Source: an uncultured Collinsella sp. (GTDB lineage Bacteria > Actinomycetota > Coriobacteriia > Coriobacteriales > Coriobacteriaceae). Taken from it: DNA of 5,478 nt. Where the stretch lies: contig CABUAL010000133.1 of the NCBI GenBank assembly GCA_902489515.1, positions 1-5,478 on the forward strand, given 5' to 3'. Every line of letters starts with the position of its first letter. Position 1 is the stretch's first letter. A program made the position numbers and the translations under genes. Below, piece after piece: positions 1 through 4,596 of this stretch. The notes below the pieces were generated by a model, which did not search any database, was not told the origin of the DNA, and worked only from the letters and a program-made list of their open reading frames with translations.

Positions 1-254
1 TTGTTATCCTGCGGGTTGTAATGGTCGGTGAGCTCACCGGCGACGCCCTTGATACCCACGGCATTGCAACCGCTGGCGTCGAGCATGCGGCGCGCGACCG
101 CAGCGCCCGTATCGCCGTCCGAGCGCACCTTAGACCAGGTTTTATACGTCGAGTTGATATAGCTCTGCGCGGCAAGACCGAGCACCGTACAAACAAGGAC
201 GACCAGCAGGTACAGCGGGTCGATGCCAAAGCCATAACCATAGTAATAGGGCAT
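1..254 (-). CDS. yugP: YugP-type neutral zinc metallopeptidase, N-terminal 84 residues (runs off left edge)
   Basis: Reading the minus strand from the ATG at 254-252 gives 84 codons with no stop before the window ends. The N-terminus is Tyr/Gly-rich (MPYYYGYGFGIDP), then a hydrophobic helix at about residues 13-30, then a soluble part with SKVRS, TGAAVARRMLDASG and GELTDHYNPQDN. This order (short N-terminus, one membrane helix, SKVxS, TGxxVARxxLDxxG, LTDHYxP) is that of the YugP family of membrane-anchored putative zinc metallopeptidases (Pfam Zn_peptidase_2). The HExxH zinc site of that family would lie further on, outside the window, so catalytic competence cannot be judged. The start is supported by GGAGGA (complement of 261-266) six bases upstream of ATG. 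The gene lies downstream of rnd on the same strand, but 238 bases and strong hairpins separate them, so co-transcription is doubtful. The substrate is unknown in the family. Confidence 0.85.
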   Translation of the reverse strand, partial: MPYYYGYGFGIDPLYLLVVLVCTVLGLAAQSYINSTYKTWSKVRSDGDTGAAVARRMLDASGCNAVGIKGVAGELTDHYNPQDN

Positions 255-289
255 GCGAATTCCTCCGAATCGAGTTACACGTTGGAGGC

Positions 290-295
290 ATTCTA
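290..295 (-). promoter_or_regulatory. Possible -10 box for the YugP-type gene
   Basis: On the minus strand the hexamer TAGAAT (complement of 290-295) lies about 25 bases before the Shine-Dalgarno sequence, a plausible place for a sigma-70-like -10 box. No good -35 hexamer stands 16-18 bases upstream. This is a weak candidate resting on one hexamer and its position. Confidence 0.25.
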
Positions 296-346
296 CCCAC
301 TCGCCCAGCCAACGAGACAGCATCGATGTTTTGGCAATGTCAGCGA

Positions 347-444
347 AAACGGCCGAGAGCGAGCAAGGTGACGTGAAAGAGAAGCGACGCGTACTTTGGT
401 ACGCGAGCGACGATTGAACGTCAGATTGCCGCTCTCGGCCGTTT
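347..444. repeat. Large nested inverted repeat between rnd and the YugP-type gene
   Basis: The 15-base arm at 347-361 (AAACGGCCGAGAGCG) is exactly complementary to 430-444. Inside it, GACGT at 370-374 pairs with ACGTC at 418-422. At the centre the 7-base arm CGCGTAC (388-394) pairs with GTACGCG (399-405) around a four-base TTTG loop. The result is a roughly 98-base cruciform or long RNA hairpin. On the minus strand (rnd direction) the outer stem ends in GGCCGTTTTCG, a short T run, so it could act as an rnd terminator. It is much longer than a normal intrinsic terminator and could instead be a dispersed palindromic element or a structured RNA. No reading frame of note lies in it. Confidence 0.7.
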
Positions 445-457
445 GCAGCGTCGAGCT

Positions 458-485
458 GTTACGCGGTTTGGTAAAACCGCGTAAC
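458..485 (-). terminator. Perfect 12-bp hairpin just after rnd stop (terminator-like, no T tract)
   Basis: GTTACGCGGTTT at 458-469 is exactly complementary to 474-485 around a 4-base loop. The hairpin begins 7 bases past the rnd stop codon, the usual place for a transcript-end structure. In the rnd direction there is no run of T after the stem, so it is not a textbook intrinsic terminator. It could stabilise the 3' end, work with the larger palindrome at 347-444, or be a repeat element. The inverted repeat is seen directly; the terminator role is inferred. Confidence 0.5.
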
Positions 486-492
486 CATATAC

Positions 493-1626
493 CTACAGGA
501 GCTCGATTTTGCCGTCCTTCACCGTCAACCCCATGTTGCCCGAGAGCAGATCGTCCAGGCGCGAGCCCACAAGCTCAAAGCGCCAACCTTCGCGCAAAGG
601 GCTCTGCTCGGGATGCTCAATATAGTCGGCCAGGTCATCGCGCGAGGCAATGACCGAGGTCGCCACGCCCGAACGCTCGGCAACCAGGCGAATGAGCGCG
701 TACATGAGATCCGTCACGCTCTCCAGCTCCGGAGAGATCTGGCGATGTCCGCGCACCATGAGCGGCAGGCGATCGTGCGGGCAGCTCGCGCCGCGCTTGA
801 TGGCCATGAGCGCGCCGTCCACATCGCGCTCCCCCAGTTGATCGGTGCCGCGGATGCTGCGGAACTCCTCAACGCGCACGGGATTGCGCTTGACGAGCGC
901 CAGCAGCGTATCGTCGGACATGACCCACTTGCGCGGGATGTTGCGGCGCTCGGCGCGGTCCTCGCGCCAGGCGGCAAGCTCGCGCGCAATGCCCAGCTGA
1001 TGGCGGCTACACGAGTTGATGCGCTTGACCTTGCGGAATGCCTCATGGCGGTCGGCGCGGTAGTGCGACTCGTCTGCCAGCGGGCGCAACTCGTCGAGCA
1101 CCCAATCCACGCGGCCAAGCTCGCGCAGGCGGCTCATCATCTCGGTATAGGCGACGATCAGATACTTGACGTCATCGATCGCGTACTCAATCTGCTTATC
1201 GCTCAGCGGGCGGCGCGACCAATCGGTCAGCGACTCGGTCTTGGGCAGCGATACGCCGCAGAACGTCTGAACGAGCGCGCCGTAGGAAATCTGCTGGCGC
1301 TCGCCCAAAAAGGCGGCGGCAACCTGTGTGTCAAAAATCGGTCGCGGCAGCGCGCCCACGGTGTGGAGCATGACCTCCATATCCTGCGAGCAGGCGTGGA
1401 AGACCTTGACCACGCTCTCGTCGGCCATAAGCTCGGCCAGCGGCGATAAGTCGTCGATCACCAAAGGATCGACCGCGACACTCTCGGCGGGGGTGGCAAT
1501 CTGAACCAGGCACAGGCGCGGATGAAACGTGCGCTCGCGCAAAAACTCGGTATCGACGGCAATCGCGTCGAACTCACGAGCGCGCTGACAAAAGTCGAGT
1601 AGAGCCTGATGTGTGGAAATGTACAT
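493..1626 (-). CDS. rnd: Ribonuclease D (3'-5' exoribonuclease)
   Basis: The 377-aa product matches RNase D in length (E. coli about 375 aa) and layout. RNase D is a cytoplasmic 3'-5' exoribonuclease that trims tRNA precursors and other small structured RNAs. Residues about 1-165 form the DEDDy exonuclease domain: Exo I is DTEFLRE with D25 and E27, Exo II is HACSQDMEVM with D82, and Exo III is YAIDDVKYL with Y148 and D152, the expected Tyr-x3-Asp. All four metal-binding acids and the Tyr are present. An HRDC domain follows at about 207-285 (RHQLGIARELAAWREDRAERRNIPRKW), then a second helical region to the end. The ATG at 1626-1624 is chosen because MYISTHQALLDFC aligns with the usual family N-terminus; a GTG at 1662 would add 12 residues but has no ribosome binding site. 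No strong Shine-Dalgarno precedes the chosen ATG either. It is divergent from the lipid kinase gene. Confidence 0.93.
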   Translation of the reverse strand: MYISTHQALLDFCQRAREFDAIAVDTEFLRERTFHPRLCLVQIATPAESVAVDPLVIDDLSPLAELMADESVVKVFHACSQDMEVMLHTVGALPRPIFDTQVAAAFLGERQQISYGALVQTFCGVSLPKTESLTDWSRRPLSDKQIEYAIDDVKYLIVAYTEMMSRLRELGRVDWVLDELRPLADESHYRADRHEAFRKVKRINSCSRHQLGIARELAAWREDRAERRNIPRKWVMSDDTLLALVKRNPVRVEEFRSIRGTDQLGERDVDGALMAIKRGASCPHDRLPLMVRGHRQISPELESVTDLMYALIRLVAERSGVATSVIASRDDLADYIEHPEQSPLREGWRFELVGSRLDDLLSGNMGLTVKDGKIELL

Positions 1627-1690
1627 ATCAACCCATCGAATAAGGTTAGGCCCGAAAAACACGGGTAGGATATCGGCATTGCCCTACAAC

Positions 1691-1696
1691 TATACT
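1691..1696 (+). promoter_or_regulatory. Possible -10 box of the lipid kinase gene
   Basis: TATACT, close to the TATAAT consensus, lies 28 bases before the kinase start codon in the 98-base divergent gap (1627-1724). No convincing -35 hexamer stands 16-18 bases upstream, so the call is tentative. Confidence 0.35.
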
Positions 1697-1724
1697 CGGT
1701 TAGTCACAGAACGGGAACGTAAGT

Positions 1725-2642
1725 ATGCGCTGCCTTATCATCCACAACCCGGCATCGGGTCCCAGCTCCGATGAAATCTACGCATTCACGCACGCTCTTG
1801 CACAGGGCGGCGACGAGGTCGTAATGCGCTTTATCGGCGATGGCATGGAGCCCGAGGACGCGGTAGCGGACGTTCGTGAGTTCGACCGCGTAGTCGTTTC
1901 GGGCGGCGACGGCACCGTCTCCAACGTGCTCGACCAGATGCGCGGGTGCGGTGTCCCTACGCTCATCTTCCCCTCCGGCACGGCCTGCCTGTTCTTTAAC
2001 AACATCGGTAATGCCCCCGAGGCGGCGGCGCTTGCCAAGGCTTGCCGCGCCGGCCGCACGGTCAAGGTGGACATGGGTGAGCTCTTTTGGATCGACGAGA
2101 ACGGTAGCGAGAAGCGCCACGGCTTTATCATCATCGCCGGCTCGGGCTTCGACGCCGAGATCATGATGAAGGCCGCCCCCACCAAAAACGACATTGGCGA
2201 GATCGCCTACTTCCTCTCCGCGCTCGCCACGCCCAACCCCACGGTGGCGCACTTTACCATTGAACACGACGGCATGGTCGAGGAGCTTGACGGCATCTGC
2301 TGCATGGCGGGCAATACCTCAGTCATCCAAAACGACATCAACCTGTTCCCCAACTGCCGCATGAACGACGGCATGGTCGACATCGTCGTTATTGAACCCG
2401 TGCGCACGGTGCAGCTGCTCCCCACGGTGATCACCGCCGCGCTCGACCCCGCCGGCAAGGTGCTCGGCCGCCCGCAGTTTAAGATTATCCAGACCAAGGA
2501 AGCCAAGATTACCTGCACGCCGTCGCTGGGTATGCAGTTCGATGGCGAGATCATCTCCAGCAACTCCGGTGTCTTTGGCGCCCGCGCGCTTCCGCAATGC
2601 CTCGACCTCATCGTCGACGAATTCTCACCACTCGGAAAATAG
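1725..2642 (+). CDS. Diacylglycerol kinase / YegS-like lipid kinase family protein
   Basis: The 305-aa product has the full layout of the DAGK catalytic/YegS/LCB5 family, which phosphorylates lipid hydroxyls (diacylglycerol, sphingoid bases, related lipids) at the inner membrane face with ATP. The opening CLIIHNPASG (residues 3-12) is the usual nucleotide-fold start. VVVSGGDGTVSNV (about 56-68) carries the GGDGT nucleotide-binding motif. PSGTACLFFNNIG (83-95) occupies the place of the family's PxGTxNDFARxLG. GSGFDAE (139-145), NDGMVDI (214-220) and QFDGE (271-275) are the C-terminal domain motifs. The N-D-F-A-R segment is changed to C-L-F-F-N, so substrate preference may differ from DgkB. Start is the ATG with only a weak GGGA upstream. 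A micro-ORF begins 9 bases after the stop and is probably in the same transcript. The lipid substrate cannot be assigned. Confidence 0.85.
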   Translation: MRCLIIHNPASGPSSDEIYAFTHALAQGGDEVVMRFIGDGMEPEDAVADVREFDRVVVSGGDGTVSNVLDQMRGCGVPTLIFPSGTACLFFNNIGNAPEAAALAKACRAGRTVKVDMGELFWIDENGSEKRHGFIIIAGSGFDAEIMMKAAPTKNDIGEIAYFLSALATPNPTVAHFTIEHDGMVEELDGICCMAGNTSVIQNDINLFPNCRMNDGMVDIVVIEPVRTVQLLPTVITAALDPAGKVLGRPQFKIIQTKEAKITCTPSLGMQFDGEIISSNSGVFGARALPQCLDLIVDEFSPLGK

Positions 2643-2651
2643 GAGAACCCC

Positions 2652-2744
2652 GTGAACGACAACCCTATCCTTGGCTTTATCGTCATCGTTCTGGCCCTGC
2701 TCGTGGGCTACGCCATCAACGTGATTCACCGTCGAAAGAAGTAA
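2652..2744 (+). CDS. 30-aa single-pass membrane micro-protein
   Basis: A GTG start preceded by AGGAG (2641-2645, six-base spacing; the Shine-Dalgarno overlaps the kinase stop codon TAG) opens a 30-codon frame ending in TAA. The peptide is MNDNPILGFIVIVLALLVGY followed by AINVIHRRKK. It has a short polar N-terminus, an uninterrupted hydrophobic helix at about residues 6-25, and a basic His-Arg-Arg-Lys-Lys tail, predicting one transmembrane segment with the tail in the cytoplasm by the positive-inside rule. The tight spacing implies translational coupling to the lipid kinase. I do not recognise a family. A role near the kinase at the membrane is only a guess from position. Support comes from the ribosome binding site plus the clean membrane-peptide pattern. 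Confidence 0.6.
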   Translation: MNDNPILGFIVIVLALLVGYAINVIHRRKK

Positions 2745-2800
2745 ATCCACATTGGTATGATATTCATCCAATCACCGAGGAGAAGTCCAAGGGCAACAAC

Positions 2801-2875
2801 ATGGCCGCCATGGGTGTTGGCGCCATCATCATCGATGTCTGTGGCTTCGTGATCTATCGTCGCAAGAAGGCCTAA
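2801..2875 (+). CDS. Possible 24-aa membrane micro-protein or remnant of a cell-wall-anchor tail
   Basis: From the ATG at 2801 the frame encodes 24 residues, MAAMGVGAIIIDVCGFVIYR then RKKA, stop TAA. AAGGG at 2789-2793 is a weak ribosome binding site; a stronger GAGGAG at 2777-2782 is too far away. Like the preceding micro-ORF it is a hydrophobic stretch ending in RRKK, so the two may be paralogues or a pair. The pattern also matches the C-terminal sorting tail of LPxTG surface proteins (hydrophobic helix then RRKK). The frame is open upstream and reads EEKSKGNN before the Met, where an intact protein would have LPxTG, so this could be a decayed gene end. An Asp inside the hydrophobic segment is unusual for a working helix. 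Confidence 0.35.
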   Translation: MAAMGVGAIIIDVCGFVIYRRKKA

Positions 2876-2896
2876 GAACCCCACACCTTAAGGCGC

Positions 2897-2935
2897 GGGC
2901 GGGATGGCCAAGGTCGCCCCCCGCTCAGCCCGCCC
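2897..2935 (+). terminator. Possible transcript-end hairpin of the lipid kinase operon
   Basis: GGGCGGG at 2897-2903 is complementary to CCCGCCC at 2929-2935, with a 25-base loop. It lies 21 bases after the last micro-ORF and before the next promoter. There is no T tract, so it is only a candidate. A second small GC stem, CGGCG (2943-2947) with CGCCG (2956-2960), follows. Confidence 0.3.
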
Positions 2936-2978
2936 CTTCGACCGGCGGGAAACGTCGCCGAAACCTTTTCAAAAAAGA

Positions 2979-3009
2979 TTTCCCCGCACACACTTCGCTG
3001 TGCTATAGT
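2979..3009 (+). promoter_or_regulatory. Promoter of the tryptophan-transporter leader and operon
   Basis: TATAGT at 3004-3009 is a good -10 hexamer and is preceded by TGC (3001-3003), forming an extended -10 element. The -35 region is poor (TTTCCC at 2979-2984, 19-base spacing). An A run at 2971-2976 just upstream could act as an UP-like element. The expected start of transcription is near 3016, giving a leader RNA of about 265 bases before the first transporter gene. A small stem GGCGC/GCGCC (3028-3032 with 3037-3041) lies near the 5' end. Confidence 0.6.
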
Positions 3010-3067
3010 GCAGCGCAACAGCAACTGGGCGCGACTGCGCCATGGCATCACGAAAGGAGCCACCAAG

Positions 3068-3136
3068 ATGAAGAACGCGATGAAGTCCCTCAACAACTGG
3101 TGGTGGCGTGATGCGAATACGATCGGTCGACAGTGA
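3068..3136 (+). CDS. Tryptophan leader peptide (three consecutive Trp codons)
   Basis: An excellent Shine-Dalgarno AAAGGAG (3053-3059, eight-base spacing) precedes an ATG opening a 22-codon frame: MKNAMKSLNNWWWRDANTIG then RQ, stop TGA at 3134-3136. Trp codons 11-13 occupy 3098-3106. The Asn-Trp-Trp-Trp-Arg core resembles leader peptides of actinobacterial trp operons, where ribosome stalling at uncharged Trp codons prevents formation of a downstream terminator. Here a strong terminator lies 35 bases after the leader stop and the regulated genes are membrane transporters of TrpP type. The peptide itself probably has no function beyond being translated. The third Trp codon and the codons after it lie in sequence that can pair with 3142-3148 and 3215-3235, as expected for the sensing segment of an attenuator. 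Three adjacent Trp codons in a 22-codon frame with a strong ribosome binding site make chance unlikely. Confidence 0.9.
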   Translation: MKNAMKSLNNWWWRDANTIGRQ

Positions 3137-3168
3137 GTCCCTCACGCCTGTTTTTGCGCTCTAGGTGA
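3105..3168 (+). promoter_or_regulatory. Attenuator segments 1 and 2 with competing pairings
   Basis: GGCGTGA at 3105-3111, which starts within the last Trp codon, is exactly complementary to TCACGCC at 3142-3148 (1:2 pairing). A local stem GTGAG/CTCAC (3133-3137 with 3141-3145) competes with it. When 3142-3145 is free it can instead pair with GTGA at 3165-3168, and GCCT (3146-3149) with AGGC (3174-3177) inside the terminator's left arm. These are short 2:3 antiterminator options. A ribosome stalled on the Trp codons would cover segment 1 and free segment 2; one that reaches the stop codon at 3134 would cover segment 2. This is the classical logic, but the 2:3 stems seen by eye are weak. TTTTT at 3151-3155 follows the 1:2 stem and may cause pausing. 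Confidence 0.6.
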
Positions 3169-3235
3169 TTGAAAGGCCTCCGGTTTCGACCGGGGGCCTT
3201 TTTCTATCTCGAGCCCGATCGCATTCGCATCACGC
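3106..3235 (+). repeat. Long-range 21-bp inverted repeat enclosing the attenuator
   Basis: Bases 3106-3126 (end of the Trp codons through the Gly codon of the leader ORF) are complementary to 3215-3235 at 20 of 21 positions; the only mismatch is A3119 against C3222. The enclosed 88 bases hold the leader stop codon, segment 2 and the whole terminator hairpin. The right arm is downstream of the terminator, so the pairing exists only in transcripts that have read through. Possible roles are a structure that stabilises or marks the read-through mRNA, an RNase III-type cut site, or control of access to the transporter ribosome binding site. The repeat is seen directly; its role is inference. Confidence 0.75.
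3171..3205 (+). terminator. Attenuator terminator hairpin (segments 3 and 4)
   Basis: AAAGGCCTCCGGT at 3172-3184 pairs with ACCGGGGGCCTTT at 3189-3201, giving a 13-bp stem with one G-U pair, extendable by a G-U at 3171/3202. The loop is the very stable TTCG tetraloop and the T tract runs through 3203. It stands 35 bases after the leader stop codon and 75 bases before the first transporter start codon. That is the position of a regulated terminator rather than an operon end. CGGTCGA in the leader (3124-3130) can pair exactly with TCGACCG (3186-3192), covering the loop and the start of the right arm, an alternative way to prevent the terminator. Confidence 0.9.
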
Positions 3236-3280
3236 GCCTCCGCTTTTCCCTTGCACTCCCCTTCCGAAAGGATTTTCAAC

Positions 3281-3850
3281 ATGTCTCAGAACACCACCGC
3301 CCAGCCCCGCACCGTCCAGACCACTGACCGCGGCAAACTCGACCTCAAGGCACTCACTCTCTATGCCATCCTCCTCGCCGCCGGTTTCGTCCTCAACATG
3401 ACCGTCTCCAAGTTCTTTAGCGGCCTCACCGGAGGCTTCCTCTCGCCCGAGTTCATCATCGCGGCTTTCTGCCTCGAGATTCTCATCGTCAAGCCCAACA
3501 TCGGCCAATCCGCGATTATCGGCCTCCTCGCCGGCGTTGTAATCCAAATCACCGCCTCCGTCAAGGGCCCCGACCTGATCGCCGAGCCCGTCGCCGCCAT
3601 GGTCATGGCTCTGCTCGTCTCCGTGCTCGCCGACTCCAAGGTCAAGGGCCTGCTCCCGCTCGTCAGCACCTTTGTTGTCACCTTCATCTCCGGCATGATC
3701 TACGCGGCGATCTTCTCCTTTGGCGTCATGAACAACCCGGCTTTCATGGGCGTCATGGCTCCTGTCGTCGTCGCCACCGGTGTTGCCAACGCCATCATCG
3801 TGACCGCCCTCTACATCCCCATTAAGAAGGCCCTCAAGCTTAACGACTAA
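3281..3850 (+). CDS. trpP: TrpP-like tryptophan transporter / ECF S component, copy 1
   Basis: The 189-aa product is a small integral membrane protein with about six hydrophobic segments (roughly residues 24-42, 57-70, 75-92, 101-117, 122-148, 158-182), typical of ECF substrate-binding S components. LKALTLYAILLAAGFVLN, then FIIAAFCLEILIVKP, then VVIQITASVKGPDLIAEPVAA resemble the order of conserved blocks in TrpP (Bacillus YhaG), a tryptophan transporter family; I judge this from memory of the family, not from an alignment. The leader with three Trp codons directly upstream is independent support for tryptophan or a related indole compound as substrate. GAAAGGA (3266-3272, eight-base spacing) fixes the ATG; an in-frame TTG at 3251 has no such site. 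CCTT (3260-3263) could pair with AAGG (3268-3271) and partly mask the ribosome binding site. A paralogue follows after 131 bases that hold no other recognisable signal. Confidence 0.8.
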   Translation: MSQNTTAQPRTVQTTDRGKLDLKALTLYAILLAAGFVLNMTVSKFFSGLTGGFLSPEFIIAAFCLEILIVKPNIGQSAIIGLLAGVVIQITASVKGPDLIAEPVAAMVMALLVSVLADSKVKGLLPLVSTFVVTFISGMIYAAIFSFGVMNNPAFMGVMAPVVVATGVANAIIVTALYIPIKKALKLND

Positions 3851-3981
3851 GTAGCTGACAGGCCACACGCAGGCACCTCTACAACAACTCCGCTCATAAC
3901 ACTCTAGAACCCAACGACGTTCCATCCTTGCGCCGCCCATCAGCTATGCCGACGCAACCCCCATTGAGAGAGGGAACTCCC

Positions 3982-4527
3982 ATGTCTCAGAACAATGCCC
4001 GCACCGTTACCGCCGCTGTCAACTCCGTTGGAATCCTCGACATCAAGTCGCTCGTCCTGCTCGCCATCCTGCTCGCCGCCGGCTTCATCCTCAACTTGAC
4101 CCTCGGCAACGCACTTGCCATCGTGGGCATCAAGCCGCAGTTCATCATCGCCGCCTACGCACTCGCCATTCTTCTGATCGACGCAAACTACCTCCAGGCA
4201 ATCATCTTCGCGGTTATCTCCGCCTGCGTCATCCAGCTCACCACATCAATCCCCGGCCTCAACTTTGCCACCGAGACCGTCGCCGCGCTCGCCATGGTCG
4301 CGCTCGTTAAGTCAGGCATCGGCGGCAAGAACGTCAACCCGCTCGTTGCCACGTTTGTCGCCACGTTAATCTCGGGCGCACTCTTCGCCGTGCTCGGCAC
4401 GGTAATCATGGGCGGCGCCATCGCCTCCACCGCGGTCAAGATTCCACTGGTCCTAGGCACCGCCGTCTTCAACGCCATCCTGGTCCAGGCCCTCAGCATT
4501 CCGCTCAAGAAGGTCTTCTCCAAGTAG
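3982..4527 (+). CDS. TrpP-like tryptophan transporter / ECF S component, copy 2
   Basis: The 181-aa product is a paralogue of the preceding gene. Shared blocks include the MSQN start, LDIKSLVLLAILLAAGF with LN-T (LD-K-L-L-AILLAAGF in copy 1), FIIAA--L-IL, VIQ-T-S--G-----E-VAA--M--LV, and TFV-T-ISG---A, all in the same order. It has the same pattern of about six membrane segments. The two differ in the loop after the first helix, where copy 1 has FFSGLTGGFLSPE and copy 2 has ALAIVGIKPQ, so they may differ in ligand or affinity. AGGGA at 3971-3975 (six-base spacing) supports the ATG at 3982 over the longer in-frame start at 3928. No second leader, Trp-codon run or promoter is evident in the 131-base gap, so both copies probably depend on the same attenuator. 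A terminator-like hairpin follows the stop. Confidence 0.78.
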   Translation: MSQNNARTVTAAVNSVGILDIKSLVLLAILLAAGFILNLTLGNALAIVGIKPQFIIAAYALAILLIDANYLQAIIFAVISACVIQLTTSIPGLNFATETVAALAMVALVKSGIGGKNVNPLVATFVATLISGALFAVLGTVIMGGAIASTAVKIPLVLGTAVFNAILVQALSIPLKKVFSK

Positions 4528-4549
4528 TAATACTTGCTACCATGTAGAC

Positions 4550-4579
4550 CGCCGGTCGTTTTGCGGCCGGTGCTCTTTT
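4550..4579 (+). terminator. Hairpin with short T tract between S component and ATPase genes
   Basis: CGCCGGTCG (4550-4558) pairs with CGGCCGGTG (4564-4572) as a 9-bp stem with two G-T/G-U pairs and a TTTTG loop, followed by CTCTTTT. This is a plausible weak intrinsic terminator 22 bases after the S-component stop and 17 bases before the ATPase start codon. Because the next gene has no clear promoter of its own, it is more likely a partial terminator that lowers ATPase expression than a true operon end. Confidence 0.5.
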
Positions 4580-4596
4580 ACGATAGAAAGGCCCCC

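Noticed and set aside
396..653. Plus-strand frame of 85 codons across the palindrome and rnd 3' end
   Set aside because: It lies across inverted repeats and antisense to rnd, with no ribosome binding site or recognisable product.
613..1449. Plus-strand open frame of 278 codons opposite rnd
   Set aside because: It is antisense to the clear RNase D gene, has no recognisable motif and no ribosome binding site; long antisense frames are common in GC-rich genes.
1624..1662. Upstream GTG start for rnd adding 12 residues
   Set aside because: No Shine-Dalgarno, and the family N-terminus begins at the internal Met.
3016..3280. T-box or TRAP-binding leader
   Set aside because: No T-box consensus with specifier loop was seen, and no run of spaced GAG/UAG triplets; a translated WWW leader with terminator explains the region better.
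3230..3940. Minus-strand open frame of 236 codons opposite the first TrpP-like gene
   Set aside because: The product is a Gly/Asp/Glu-rich low-complexity shadow of a membrane protein gene; the plus-strand frame has membrane helices, ribosome binding site and a paralogue.
3851..3981. Second leader peptide or promoter before copy 2
   Set aside because: No TGG codon occurs in the gap, no convincing -10/-35 pair and no strong hairpin; only the ribosome binding site of copy 2 is clear.
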